Shown here: one piece after another, positions 11,020-23,000 of the stretch
Position numbering within the stretch: the stretch's first letter is position 1
How the letters are laid out: each line of letters opens with the position of its first letter
Assembly: GCA_024291935.2 (NCBI GenBank)
Contig: CM044310.1
Coordinates: 82,582,713-82,646,712 of the forward strand
Source of the DNA: Okapia johnstoni
Lineage: Eukaryota; Chordata; Mammalia; Artiodactyla; Giraffidae
DNA length: 64,000 bases
Direction of reading: 5' to 3'
Notes under the pieces: model-generated
What the model was told of the DNA's origin: nothing
The model's database searches: none
Seen by the model: only the letters and a program-made list of their open reading frames with translations
Made by a program: the position numbers and the translations under genes

Positions 11020-11242
11020 AGTGAGTGAGTGGAAGTGTTAGTCATTCAGTCATGTCCAACTCTTTGTGACCCCGTGGACGGTAGCCTGCCAGGCTCCTCT
11101 GTCCATGGAATTCTTCAAGCAAGAATACTGGAGTGGGTAGCCATTCCCTTCTCCAGGGGATCTTCCTGACCCAGGGATCAAACTCAGGTTTCCTGCTTTG
11201 CAGGCAGATTCTTTACCATCTGAGCCACCAGGGAAGCCTCTA
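11020..11242 (-). repeat. Bov-tA SINE with target duplication
   Basis: This is an antisense Bov-tA copy flanked by a perfect 12-bp direct repeat GGAAAAGACAAG (11008-11019 and 11243-11254). Confidence 0.88.
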
Positions 11243-11346
11243 GGAAAAGACAAGGACACACATTTCCCCCCAGAAACTCTGAAAAGAGTGTGGTCCTGCC
11301 ACTACCTTGGTTCTAGCCCCATTTTGAGCTTCTGACCTCCAGGATT

Positions 11347-11490
11347 GGTGGTGGTGGTTTAGTCGCTAAGTTGTGTCTGCCTCTTGCTATCTTGTGGATT
11401 GCCATTTCCTTCTCCAGCGGATCTTCCCGACCCAGGAATCTAACCCAGGTCTCCTGAATTGCAGGCAGATGATTTACCAACTGAGCTATG
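11347..11490 (-). repeat. Bov-tA SINE, internally deleted, with target duplication
   Basis: An antisense SINE lacks much of the middle body. It is bounded by the perfect 14-bp direct repeat TGACCTCCAGGATT (11333-11346 and 11491-11504). Confidence 0.85.
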
Positions 11491-11534
11491 TGACCTCCAG
11501 GATTAAACAGAATTAATTTGTGTCGTCTTTTTAA

Positions 11535-11797
11535 AGATTGATATATGTTTTTGCCTGTATGGGTCTTTGTCGCTGCACATGGGCTTTCTCTAGTTGTGGC
11601 AAGCAGGGGTTATTCTTTGTTTTAGTGCATGGGCTTTTCATTGTGGTGGTTTCTCTTGTTGCAGAGCACAGGCTTTAGGGAGCATGGGCTCAGTACTTTT
11701 GATATGCAGGCTTAGTTGCCCTGTGGCACATGGGATTCTCCACTAGGGTTCGAACCTGTGTCCCTGAATTGGAAAGCGAATTCTTAACCACTGGACC
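11535..11797 (-). repeat. CHR-type SINE
   Basis: Antisense CHR family element with gggctttctctagttgtgg, ttctcttgttgcagagcaca and a degraded head at ttaaccactggacca. Confidence 0.75.
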
Positions 11798-11945
11798 ATG
11801 TATGTGTTAGTCACTCAGTCGTGTCTGACTCTTTGCAACCCTATGGACTGTAGTTTGCCAGGCTCCTCTGTCCATGGAATTCTCCGGGTAAGAATGCTGG
11901 AGTGGGTTGCCATTCCCTTCTCCAGGGACTCTTCCCAAACCAAGT
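11798..11945 (-). repeat. Bov SINE/BovB-tail fragment
   Basis: Reads gttagtcactcagtcgtgtc ... ccattcccttctccaggga in antisense and abuts the CHR element. The tRNA head is largely missing. Confidence 0.7.
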
Positions 11946-13590
11946 GATCAAGAAAGCCAGGTAAGGGTGGTACTGAGATCTTGACATGTGACTATTATCA
12001 AAGCTCAGAGTTGATGTTTCCTAACTTGCAAAAGGCCAGTAGATCCATCCAAAGCATTCTAGGCCAGACAACTTGCAAATTAGGACTCAAAATTCTCCAA
12101 AAGGGAGGTTACCTGAAAGATGTGTGCTTGTGGCCAGTGGCTTATTCTTGAGCAGACAGATTCCAGATTTATAGCTCAGAATATATAATTCTTCCATGCA
12201 GAAAAAAAAAAAAAGGTACCAGAGCAACAGAATTTTTTAAAGAGCTTCAGACTTTAATTAGATTCACTATCAACTTAGAAGAAAAAAAAACGTCAATCTG
12301 AGTGTTTTTTTTTCCCTAAAACCTATAGTGCCAAAACCAGATGCTGAAATGAATACACCCCACAGAAATGTGGGAGGCAGAATCCCATTCCAAGAGGGCT
12401 GAGTTGAGATTACATACAGCATCATTATTGCACCAACATCTTCACGCCTCCTTTCCTGCTTGGGAGATTGGTGCAGCCAGTGTGTGAGGCACATGGTGGT
12501 CAGCCACATAGCTGGGTACAGCCTGCACCAGAGAGGACTCGGGGCCTCGGGCCCTGGGTGGCAGGTTACCAGTGAGCAGCAAGGTCATTAACAAGACTGG
12601 GGACTGACCTGAGCCGTTGCCCTCCAAGAATTACGTGGCAGGAGACTGCAGTTGGGCACGCTGGCAATCCAAGCTCTTTGGAGTCCCCAAGATTTCCCTC
12701 TGTTTCTCTCTAAATTTAATCCTACTTATCATCACTTCCAGAACAATCCACAAATCCAAGCCCTAAGTGCTGCCTATCCCCCTGTTAATCATCTGAAAAT
12801 CCTTCCTCGTGGGAAGGTTGCAATCCACCCCCTGGCAGTAGAAGCGCGGAGTCTTGACCACTGGACTGCCAGGGAATTCCCTGCATCTCTTCTTTATCTG
12901 GATCTTCTTTCTTGACTCCTTTAGTTCTGCATCTTCCTCCTCCCCACCTGCTCTCTCCCACCCCTAGGAAGCAAGGGGCTTCTTTGGGGCCCACCTTTGC
13001 CTGATCACTCACTGGTCTCTCTGCTTTGACCCTTGTCCCTTGGAGTGAACCCATTAAAACATAAGTTAGAGGAGCCAGGGTTCTCATCTAAACTCCTCAG
13101 GATTTCCCACTGGGTGCCGGGTCAAAGTCAAGGTCTTCTGATGGCCTGGACCACCCCTGAGCTTTCTCTGGCCTCACCCCTGTTACTCACACCCCTATTC
13201 TCTGCACTCCAGCCACACTGGCCTCTCAACTGTTCCCTGACAACGCCAAGTGCACTGCGGCTCCCAGACCTTCATGCTTGCCTATTCCTCACTAAGGGAA
13301 CATTCTTCCCTAGAGAGCAGCATGGCTGGCTTCCTCATTTACTTCGGGTCTTTGTTCGCATGCCACTTCATCAAGGGAGCTGTTCCCTGAACAATCTACC
13401 TAAAATAGCAGTCTCCGACCCCCTCATCTCCCCTATTCTGCTTAACCCTGTCTTCTCAGCATCACCAGCTCATCACCCTGGTTTCTTCCTTCCTCTAGAA
13501 TGTCAGCCCCGTGAAAACTCAGGCCATGCTCACTGCAGCGTCCTCAGAATCTAGAATGGTGCCTAGCACATTGTAGGTGCTCATATATTT
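11946..13590. other. NOD2-CYLD intergenic spacer, mostly unassigned
   Basis: Apart from a short piece resembling a CHR SINE head at about 12840-12883 (gaccactggactgccaggga), I recognise nothing here. The open frame of 173 codons at 13033-13554 has no family resemblance and low-complexity Pro/Leu/Ser-rich content, so I do not call it a gene. Confidence 0.6.
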
Positions 13591-13878
13591 CTTTTCATTT
13601 TTGGCTGTGCTGGGTCTTGCTTGCTGTATTCAGGCTTTCTCTAGTTGCAGTGTGAGGGTTTCTCACTGGGGTGGCTTCTCTTGTGGAGCATGGGCTCGAG
13701 GGTGCTCAGGCTTCAGGAGTTGCGACTCTTGGGCTCTAGAGCACGGGCTCAATAGTTGTGGCACACGGGCTTAGCTGTTCTGTGGCCTGTGGGATCTTCT
13801 TGGCCCAGGGATGGAACTGTGTCTCCTTGGCAGGCGATTGGCAGGCGATTCTTTACCATTGAGCCACCAGGGAAGTCC
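13591..13878 (-). repeat. CHR-type SINE
   Basis: Antisense CHR element flanked by an imperfect 10-bp duplication (TCATATATTT at 13581-13590, TCAAATATTT at 13879-13888). It carries a small internal duplication of ggcaggcgatt just before the head. Confidence 0.8.
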
Positions 13879-14292
13879 TCAAATATTTGTTGAATGAGGG
13901 GAGAATTCATTTGCTTAAAGGAAGCAGAAATAGAAGGTAGATCATAATAATGAGTCACTTTTCCCCCCGACACTTTTAGTGTCTCATTCCTAAGGGAGGA
14001 AGGCTGCCTGGGACCTGAGATTATTCCTGATGTGTCTGCTGCTCAAAATGAGATTCTAGATGCAGCACAAAGATCCCAGGGGAGAGCATGAAACTCTTTC
14101 ACTCTCTGTGTGCCTTCTAAATCACACAGAACTCATTTGTTATCGATAACAGCAAATAACTCTGACGGGAAGCATGGATTTATAGTTCGGTTGGATTCGT
14201 TTAAAGATGATTAAAGCATTTTAATCTCTTTTATCTTATGAGAGAGCTTTTAGGTGACTGGAGTAAAAGCCCCCAGACAGAATGTTCAGTTG

Positions 14293-14668
14293 CAGCAGTT
14301 CCCAACATTTTTGGCACTAGGGACTGGTTTTGTGGGAGACGATACTTCCACGGACTGGAGTGGGGGGAGGGCTGGTTTCAGGATGATTCAAGAGCATTAC
14401 ATTTATTGTGTAATTTATTATTATTACTGCATTGTGATATATAATGAAATAATGACATACCTCACCATACCGCAGAATCAGTGGGAAACTTGGGCTTGGT
14501 TTTCCTGCAACTAGATGGTCCCACCTGGGGGAGATGGGAGACAGTGACACCCTAAGTGTGTTGCTTATGTCCAGACGAAGCTTTGTTTGCTCTCCAGCCG
14601 CTCACCTCCTGCTGTGCGGCCCAGTTCCTAACAGGCCACAGGCCCGTACTGGGGGTTGGGGACCCCTG
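14293..14668. mobile_element. Non-autonomous hAT-type DNA transposon fossil
   Basis: The termini are imperfect inverted repeats: cagcagttcccaacattttt at the left, and gggggttggggacccctg at the right, whose complement is caggggtccccaacccc. The flanking octamers TTCAGTTG and CTCAGATG match at 6 of 8 positions, as expected of an old 8-bp hAT target duplication. The interior (actagatggtcccacctggg, cctgctgtgcggcccagttcc) is familiar from a widespread mammalian DNA element. No transposase frame remains. Confidence 0.65.
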
Positions 14669-14831
14669 CTCAGATGTGTCTAGAGTCTGCCCTCACTAAG
14701 AGAGAAGCACATCCCTGAGACGGAGGGCTCTCGACTCAGCCATGATTGCAACACCATGCTGGTCTATCACGGAGAAAGCACTGGTAGGGTGTCTTTGCTG
14801 TGGGGACACCTGGTCCCACTTAGCCTCATGG

Positions 14832-15322
14832 TTTGTTGCTGTTGCTGTTCCATCACTCAGTTGTGTCCAACTCTTTGTGACCCCGTGGACTGCAGCACAC
14901 CAGGCTTTTCTGTCCTTCAGTATCTCCTGGGGTTTGCTCAAACTCATGTCCATTGAGTCGGTGATGCCATCCAACCATCTCATCCTCTGTTGCCCCCTTC
15001 TCCTCCTGCCCTCAATCTTTCCCAGCATCAGGATCTATTCCAATGAGTCGGCTCTTCACATCAGGTGGCCAAAGTATTGGAGCGTCAGCTTCAGCATCAG
15101 TCCTTCCAATGAATACTCACGGTTGATTTCCTTTAGGATTGACTGCTTTGATCTCCTTGCTGTCCAAGGGACTCTCAAGAGTCTTCTCCAACACCACAGT
15201 TCAAAAGCATCAATTTTTCAGTGCTCAGCTTTCTTTATGGTCCAACTCTTACATCCATACATGACTACTGCTAGTCCATAGCTTTGACTAGATGGACCTT
15301 TGTTGGCAAAGTGATGTCTCTT
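14832..15322 (-). repeat. BovB LINE 3' end, antisense
   Basis: The last ~490 bp of BovB in reverse: agttgtgtccaactctttg, ctcatgtccattgagtcggtg, catcaggtggccaaagtatt, tggacctttgttggcaaagt. Open frames on both strands here are BovB or its shadow. Confidence 0.88.
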
Positions 15323-15743
15323 GCACACGTTCACAGGAGTGGTGGGGAAATGACTGGACACATGGGAGGCTGGATGAAAAACTGGCAGTTTCCATTTACT
15401 GAGATGGGGGAGATGGAAGGATTACTGTGGGAGTGCGGAATATCAAGAGTTCGCCTTGGGTTGTGCAAGTAGGCTGTGAAGTTTACACTGAATTTGATGA
15501 GGCTGGAAGTGGAGGGTAGCCTGTGGGCAGCAATTTGGGGCAGGTCTCATGAATCACCATGACCAGTGCGTGAGAAGGTTTTGTTGAGTCCTGACTGGGT
15601 GTTACTCTTAGTCATAGGTCCCTACCAGGTGACCAGGAGGGTCCCAGCTCCTGGGGGAGAGAGCTCCATTCAATTCAATGGCTTTTTGTTGGGTCCTGCT
15701 GGGTGCAATAGGGAATTGTGCAAGATAGTGTAGAATTACAGTT

Positions 15744-15943
15744 GTTGTTGTTCAGTTGCTAAGTCATGTCCAACTCTTTGTGACTCCATAAACTGCAGCA
15801 TGCCAGGCTTCCCTGTCCTTCACTATCTCTCGGAGCTTGCTCAAACTCATGTCCATTGAATCGATGATGCCATCCAACCATCTCATCCTCTGTCGTTCCC
15901 TTTTTCTGCCTTCAATCTTTCGCAGCATCAGGGTCTTTTCAAG
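15744..15943 (-). repeat. BovB LINE 3' end, antisense, with target duplication
   Basis: A 200-bp BovB tail flanked by the perfect 8-bp repeat TTACAGTT (15736-15743 and 15944-15951). Confidence 0.85.
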
Positions 15944-16164
15944 TTACAGTTACCACCCTGCTTAACACCCTTCCGAGGGCTCCCAATGCTCTTGAGTTAA
16001 AGACTAGCTACCCCTTGGTCATGGCTCACTAGGTCCTGCCTGACTGGCTCTTTCTTGTCCACACTTTCTGTGCTCTGCCCCTCCCAGTTCCTCTAATTTG
16101 TCATGTAACATGGTCCCTTTGCTTGGGGTGCTTGCCTCACCTCGACTGCTAGTCATCTTTTCTA

Positions 16165-16471
16165 CTTTATCTTTTTAAATTTTTTAACTTATTTTTATTT
16201 TGGCTGCACTGGCCTTTGTTGCGGTGTGGGGGCTTCTCATTGTGGGGCCTTCTCCTGCTGCAGAGCACAGGCTATAGGCCCAAGGGCTTCAGTAGTTATG
16301 GCACACAGGTTCAGTAGTTGCAGCTCTTGGGCTCTAGAATGTGGGCTCAGTAGTGCAGCACACGAGTTTAGTTGCTCTGCTCTCTGTGGAATCATCCTGG
16401 ACCAGGGATCGAATCCATGTCTGCTGCATTGGCAGGCAGAGTCTTACCCACTACGCCACCAGGAAAGTCCC
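16165..16471 (-). repeat. CHR-type SINE
   Basis: Antisense CHR element: ttttggctgcactggccttt, ctgcagagcacaggctat, ggcttcagtagttatgg, cactacgccaccaggaaag. Confidence 0.8.
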
Positions 16472-17334
16472 CCACCTCGTCTTAAAGATGACTTCCTCAA
16501 ACAGGTCTTCCCTGAGTGCCCAGTCACCTGTGATGTGTGCTTAGAGCAGTTCTCCCTCTGAGGTTTCCTCTAGTCTCCCTAATTAAGTGATTGTGTAATT
16601 ATTCCTTTAAGGTCTGTCTTCCTTGCCAAAGGGCAAGCGAGGGTGGCATCTCTCTTTTACACTATTGTGTCTCCTGCTCCCGGCTCAGTAACTCAACCAC
16701 CAGTTGCCTGAAGCCAGGGCCAGGCTGAGTGGAAGAGGCTGCAGGTGGTGGGTAGATGACAGAGGGGATCAGTGGGGCCTGGAGCCATTGGCAAAGACCC
16801 TGGGAAGCAGGTGGATTCTGACTAAGCCTTAAATGAAGGGCGATTTGGAAGGCAGAGAGGATGGGCATGTCAGTTGGAGAATCTATTTAAATAGAGAGAG
16901 AAAGAGCCCTGGCTTGCAATTAGGAGAATCAGGGTCCCAGCTCATCTCATGGGTGACTGTTGACATGTTGTTTTCTCCCATCTGCAAAATGTGAGGCTGG
17001 CCTATCAAGGACTGCAAATAATAGCACGATGACACCATTCTCCATTTCATCCCCTGGCAGGCCTTTCTCTTCCCTGTGAGCCTGAATACAGCTTAAGAAT
17101 TATTTTCAACACAATATTCTAGAGGTCATTACCAATTGATGGGAGACGGTAACTGGGATAAGCCCTGTTTATCTGGTCTGGCTTAGAAGACTGTCTCTTG
17201 GATGAATTTGAACTCTGCCAGTGTCTGATTCAGGGAATCTGTGATAGGAGGGCTGACCACTGCTGGTAGAAAGGAAAGCCTTCCTGAAGCTTCCTAGGGC
17301 TCAGCAGCATCAACTGCCATCATCAGGAGGTGAA
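16472..17334. other. Intergenic spacer with a MIR-like stretch
   Basis: A MIR-like remnant is visible near 16905-17000 (gagccctggcttgcaatta ... ctcccatctgcaaaatg). I see nothing else to assign. Confidence 0.5.
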
Positions 17335-17660
17335 GGGCTTCCCTGATGGCTCAGTGGTTAAAGAATTAAGCTGCCAATTCAGGAGACATGAGTTTGATCC
17401 CTGGTATGGCATATCCCACATGTCTCAGAGCAACTAAACCCTTGCACCACAACTACTGAGCCTGTGTTCTAGAGCCCGGGAGCTGCAACTACTGAGACTG
17501 GCGTGCCCTAGAACCCATGCTCCACAACAAAAGAGGCCACCACAGTGAGAAACCCGTGCCCTGCAAATAGAGAGTAGCCCCTGCTCTCCACAACTAGAGA
17601 AAAGCCCACGCAGCAACGTAGATTTTGCACAGCCAAAAATAAATTAAAATTTTTAAATAA
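17335..17660 (+). repeat. CHR-type SINE, sense
   Basis: The only sense-oriented CHR copy in the window. The tRNA-like head gggcttccctgatggctcag is followed by the CHR body (ccctagaacccatgctccac, ctctccacaactagagaaa) and an A-rich tail (aaattaaaatttttaaataaa). Confidence 0.82.
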
Positions 17661-18984
17661 AAGGACACAAAAATGTTCTAGGCCAGGAGCAGCAAATCCA
17701 AATGCCTTTAGGAGCTGGCAGAAAATATAAGTGCTAGCAGGAGCAAATAGGGAGTGGTGAGGAGTGTGGCAAACTGGAGAAAGGGCGAGTGCTTGCCCTG
17801 TCTAAAAGGATTCATCTTTCTTCACTGCCTCCACTGCCTCCTCCTCACTGTATGGATAAAGCAAAAACAGCCCCCAGGCTGTATTTTTTTCCCAGACAGC
17901 CAGACTGTGACGTCTGAGTGCTATTGACTATTTTTTTTTTTTTTGGAGAATCTCGTTCTAGAAGGGAACAGTGTTGCCTGAAGACACGCTTAAGAGTTAA
18001 ACCTCTTGATTCCCTTTTTATTGCTTTTTCCTGCAGTGTGATCATGTGGATGTACAAGGATGGACCAAGGAGGGACAAGAGTGGATTGGGGTTTTCAAAA
18101 GATGTCCATTTCATTCTGGGTGCTTATGGCAAGAGATATGGGTCGCCTGTTTGCCAGTACTGTTATTAATCACTCAAGTGACTTCTTTTAGGGACTCACT
18201 GGTTTAAATTCCCCAGATCTTCAGAAATGTCACTTTCCACTGAGGAAATTTTCCCTCTCATGATTAAACACACAGACACACGCAAACACACACCCCACAT
18301 GTCTTCCTTCCTCAATATTAATCACCTTCTCCTATAATTGGTACTTAAAATGTCAAAGGAGAAGAAATTAATTAACAGGAGTATCCAGTGCAGCAACGAA
18401 TGCTGCAGAGCTCTGGGACTGATTATAAAAAGCACTTCCTTAAATATTTTGAGCACTTTTGGGATTCAGAAACCTCCCTTCTAATTGAAGGATTTTTAAC
18501 TACACCCCAAGTCCTGGCTGATGGCCAGGGGTGCAGAGCCACAGGAGGCCGCGGGTGGAAATTCTTTCTTCATCACCTCAGGGAGACTTCCCTCCATATT
18601 AGGATAGGTGGCAACGTGGATTCAGAAACAGCAGGGGCCGCAGGCAGAATCCGAGAAGAAAAGGTTGAACATTACTGAGTTCCTGCTGTGTCAGGAACTT
18701 TACATACGATTTTTCACAACCATCCTGTAAGACAGGCAATCCAATTATCTCCATTTTACAGATGGGGAAATTGAGGCTCAGAGTGGTTGTGAGTTCCCCA
18801 TGTTAAGCGGCTACTAACTGAAAGCGCAAAGGATTCAAACTTAGGTCTCATTCTAAAGCTTTGCTTTTTCATGGAATCCTGAAATCCTATTCCTAGCTCG
18901 CTTCTGTGCTGCTTCCCACTCCGGCTACAAACTCTCAACCTATAGGAGTTTTGACAGCTAAGCCAAAGCCAAGACCCAGACTTG
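17661..18984. other. Spacer upstream of the CYLD CpG island
   Basis: This stretch contains a poly-T run near 17930, a CA-rich stretch near 18268-18298 and a MIR-like remnant at about 18680-18860 (attttacagatggggaaattg, ggctcagagtgg). The rest is unassigned. Confidence 0.5.
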
Positions 18985-19270
18985 GGAGGTGGAGCCAGGA
19001 GATGCCCAGCGCCCCGCCCCGGCTCCAGTGTCAGCCAATGGTGCTGCGGCCCCAGAAGTCTTTCGTCCAATCAGTCAGAGGTCCCCGCCCCCATCCCCCG
19101 CTTCTCTTCCCCTCCCCTCCACTTTCCCTTTGGCTCGACCGAGCTTGACGGAGCGGAAAGTCCCTTCAGTACGCTCCGGGCCGGCAGCCATTGGAGGAAG
19201 GTCTAGCAAAGGGCGGCCCAATCAGGGCGTGCGCAGGAATGCAGTTCGGGCTGCGATTGGCTGGAGCGGC
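18985..19270 (+). promoter_or_regulatory. CYLD: CYLD promoter: CpG-island core with five CCAAT boxes and GC boxes
   Basis: GC-rich, CpG-dense sequence. CCAAT pentamers lie at 19035-19039 (+), 19067-19071 (+), 19190-19194 (-), 19218-19222 (+) and 19256-19260 (-). The first, second and fourth sit in typical NF-Y contexts (agccaatgg, gtccaatcag, cccaatcagg) and the fifth in its complement (gattggct). GC boxes (CCCCGCCCC near 19010, CCCGCCCCC near 19085) lie close by and more occur just downstream. No TATA box is apparent, as is usual for housekeeping CpG promoters with dispersed starts. Assignment to CYLD follows from position and orientation. The exact start site is not visible. Confidence 0.8.
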
Positions 19271-19383
19271 TGTTGCCCCTCCGCCCCCGCTCCCTCCCTC
19301 CCTCCCTGGGCGGTTCAGAGGCGGGGCAAGTGGGGGCGGGCCCAGGTAGCAGGTTTGGCTGCGCGGGGGCTCTCGCGTCTGAG
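19270..19383 (+). other. CYLD: Candidate CYLD non-coding exon 1 (start approximate)
   Basis: A splice donor TCTGAG|GTAAAT falls at 19383/19384, after a GC-rich leader just downstream of the CCAAT cluster. A second and stronger donor, GCGAG|GTGAGT, lies at 19475/19476 and would give a longer exon 1. Human CYLD is known to begin with non-coding exons. Which donor is used here is inferred, not shown. Confidence 0.5.
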
Positions 19384-20007
19384 GTAAATACTAGGGCGGT
19401 GGGTGTGGGACGGCAGGGCCAGCCGGGGAAGCGGGCTAGAGAGAGTGGGGAAGGGGCGACGCCTCGCCCCGCGAGGTGAGTGAGTGACACAGCGGCCGAG
19501 CGGGCGAGCGACGGATGGGTGACCCGGCCCCTCGGGCGCCCCTCCCCGGCCTCTGGGCGCCTCGAGCTGCCGCCGCAGCCGTCGGGCCCTGGTCGCCGAC
19601 CCGTTACCTGCCCCGGCCCTTAGTCGGCCAGGCCCGCGGGGTGCTGAGCCAGCTGACGTCAGCCTGGGCTTCCCCACCCCCGGGGCTTCCCCACCTCCCC
19701 AGGCCTTCCTGAAAGGGCTACTGAGCCGTGGGAGCGTGGTCACCGCCTCCGGGACCTCTCGAGAAGAGAGGACTTGGTGTGGGAGCAGCGCAGGAATCTC
19801 TCTGCCCTTTTGAGCCTCCCATTTACAGATCGGGAAACTGAGGCATCCGACGGCCCGGGTTGGCATCGAGAGCGCGGGGTTGTAATCTTACCGTCGGTGC
19901 CTTGGGGGTGTATCGGTCGATCGGTTTTGGAGTGTTTGTGGCTCCCGTCCAGGAAGAGCAGTCGGGGTTCTGGCCTCGTTAATGGCGTGTTATGCTTTTT
20001 CTTTCAG

Positions 20008-20088
20008 TTTCCCCCTTTCCAGGGTGAGGATGCTTTTACACAACAACCTGGAGTTTTTTAGTTGAAAGGTGCGCTCAGTTGAAGCAAG
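20008..20088 (+). other. CYLD: Possible CYLD non-coding exon 2
   Basis: A strong polypyrimidine tract and acceptor (TTTTTCTTTCAG ending 20007) is followed after 81 nt by an AAG|GTATTC donor at 20088/20089. Joining to the acceptor at 25811 would place CAAG before CATGG and so give the first upstream ATG a favourable context. This is inferred from splice signals only. Confidence 0.35.
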
Positions 20089-23000
20089 GTATTCATTCTT
20101 CTCCTTCTTCTCCCGAGCCCCCCCTCCCCCCATTGTCATATTAACGATCTCTGGGGAAATCGTGAAGTCCTGACGGAAGATGGTGTTCCTGGGTTTGGTT
20201 CTCAGCCGGGTCAGCTGCCCAGTTATTCATGTACTTGGCATCTTTTCTATTCCGCCCTGTGGCATTTGCATGTTTTAGGATGATTGTCGTCTTCCAGCCG
20301 CCGAGCCTTTCAGTCTCTCAGCCCCCATCCCGCCTGCCCCCATCCTCTCCCCATGTTCCCTGGAAAGTTATATGGTTAGCTTAACTAAGGAGCATTCCCT
20401 ACCTTGCTTTTGATTTAGAGCTAATAGGGATCTTAATAAGATTGTTCCCTTTGCAGTCATTGGCTCCTGGAGAAAAATCCAGGCCTTAAGAGAGGGTGTT
20501 CATTCAAGCGTTGGTTTTCTGCACACCCCCTCACGCCCCGAGGAGACTGAATGGTTTAAGAATTTAGCTTGCCAGTTCTCTACTGGGTAGTGGGTGGATT
20601 TGAACTAGCACAATATTAGGTGAAAATGATTTGCTGGAAATTCTTGTGGAAATTCATATACTGTGAATGTTGATAATACCCAGAACATTCTCTAATGTTC
20701 GGCTACAAAATTTTACAGTACTCTTTGGAAGAAGCCTTTCTTTGGAGGGTAACTTTTGTGAAGAGCTGGTAAGATCAGGGCGCTTGTTATATAAAACAAC
20801 AGACATGCTACAGGAATGATATCTTGTGATCTGACTGCTTGAACTGTGATTTTGTTTAAGGAAGTCTTTACATAAGAAGACAGGAGTAGTTATCCTATTT
20901 ATCAAACTTTCAGTATTTTGTTCCTTGTTTTCACTAGGTGATCTTAAATTTGTCAGGGTATTTTCTTTGGTTTTACAGAATTGTACAACCACATGTAGAC
21001 ATCGGACATGGTGTGAGGATCTAGGAACCCAGTTTCAAATGAACCTCAAAACAAGTTCTCCTATTTGTGGATTCTTCCTTATTTATTTCCACTTAAGTGT
21101 ATAACAGTGAAGTGGCATAAAGACGGACCATTCCTTCCTCCAGTCAAAGAATTAGAATTATTTATCTAGGAGATTAGGTAAAAACCATTCAATACTCAAC
21201 TCCTGAGTCTTCTTTTAAAAGAAGCTTTTAATCACTTAAATGATTAAGATGAGGAAATGGAAATTTGGCTTTCACTGTTATCACCTGAGTTAACCAAATC
21301 ATTCATTCGTTTCTCCTGTACTGAATGTCTAACATACTGTCAGGCCTTTGTTTGGTCAGTGGAAATATAAAGATGAAGAACTTAGGGAATTCACAGTTGG
21401 AAGTGCAGTGGCCAGGTTTAACTGTGGTGAGACCAGAGTGTTCCTGGTTCTTTTGACATGACTATGTAGATGTGGGAGGCAGACTTTGTTTTAAACCTCA
21501 TAAATCCCACTTGTTTTAGGGACTGAATATGTGTGTTCTTGGGTCACAAGTTAAACTATGAGGAAAACTGACTCTTTTCTGGCCTGGTCGCTTTTCTGGA
21601 ATCTCTGCTGTTTAGGAATGTACAAACTTATTCTTTCAGTGAGAAGGATTCTCTTTTAAAGTGATAATTATTCTAGTTATCTAGAAGAATTTGGAAAAAG
21701 TCCTGTATATCTTCTTTTTTGGAGGGTATTCACACTAACCTCTATACTTCTTTGCCATTTATAATTATGGGCAGCTTTTGGTATTGCGATTTTTATTCTG
21801 ATTTATATAGCCTTTGTGGTTTTTAAAACAAGTCCAGGTATCTCAGGAGATGCAGAATGTTATTGAATTGTATGTTTTTGTTTTCTTTAGTGGAGTTCTT
21901 TGAACAGTAACCTGATAACTTGAGACTCAAAATGACATTGTTTCTTCTAGATAAATTTGCTGTTGTCAGTTTTATGTAGCTAATATTGTTCATCTGTGCT
22001 GTATATTATCTTTTAGAAGTAATTTGGACCTTTAATATTTTCATATAAAACTTATTTCTTGATCATCTTTTCATTGCATTTGATAGGAAACATATTTGTG
22101 CCTTTCACTGTCATCTTGGTTTAATGACTTTATTGTAATACAATTAAATTCTCCTCTACTCAGGATCCAGGCCCATCAACAAGCTTAGGTAACCACATAT
22201 ATTTTCAAATCTGTGTGACCTGAACCTCATCTGAAATGTCAAAAGAAAGTCCTATTCAGTATGGCGTCAGGGTTAAAAATATTACTGTATTACAACTCTT
22301 TGAGAATGTTCACTCAGCACTTATAGTATTTATCAGGATATTTGTAATTACTCAGTTTTCCAGCCTGAAATAAGTACAATGGTATTAAGATGAATTGTTT
22401 CTGGTATATTTACACTCAACGTGAAGTACAGTATATTGTTAGAGGTAATTTTTAAACAGTTAGGCCTGAAAAGTAATAAGAGAACAAAAATGAGGGCAGC
22501 CGTCATATCTTAAATCTTCTGTATTTTTCAGTTTCGAACACTGTGCTGAGTGCATAAAAATACTAAGCTAACAAACCTTGATTGATAAAGAACTCACTGA
22601 CAACGTAATTTAAATCTTATGTGGTCTTGAGTCAGTTTTTACTGCTTGGGGTTCTTAAGACTTAAGTGTTGTGCTTGTCCCAGTGAAAGAAGAATGTTGG
22701 CATCATATTCATTTCTATAGTGGGAGGACAGTCTCTATTAGCATATTCTGCTATAATGCCAGTATCATGCTTGTGCTCAGCTGTGTCTGACTCTTTGTGA
22801 TACCCATATACTGCAGTTGGCCAGACTCCTCTGTCCATGGGATTTCCCAGGAAAAAATACTGGAGTGGGTTGCCATTTCCTTCTCCAGTTAGTGCCAGTT
22901 TACTGAGATATTAATGATCATTAAATTTGTCCTATATACCTCTAGTAGAGCCATAAAATTTCCTGTTTAACTTTATCAGTTACAATCAGGAGAATCAGTT

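Larger units (their letters stand above)
10705..11515 (+). repeat. Ancient LTR (MaLR/MLT1-like) split by two SINEs
   Basis: Phrases such as tgtggtaggctgaatactgcc, aggtcctaatccctggaacc, agattatccgggtagacc, gctggctttgaagatagagg and cttctgacctccaggatt follow the order of a mammalian MaLR-type LTR. SINEs at 11020-11242 and 11347-11490, each with its own target duplication, interrupt it. Confidence 0.5.
18985..19700. other. CpG island
   Basis: This is the only extended CpG-rich segment of the window. It ends around the cccacccccggggcttcccc region. Long antisense frames here (for example 183 codons at 19315-19866) result from high GC content and the resulting scarcity of stop codons. Confidence 0.85.

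Noticed and set aside
13033..13554. 173-codon open frame in the intergenic spacer
   Set aside because: No start context, no domain, no splice structure and compositionally like translated non-coding DNA.
19315..19866. 183-codon minus-strand open frame in the CpG island
   Set aside because: GC-rich sequence has few stop codons. Composition is low-complexity Arg/Pro/Ala/Gly with no family resemblance, and it overlaps the CYLD promoter and first exon.
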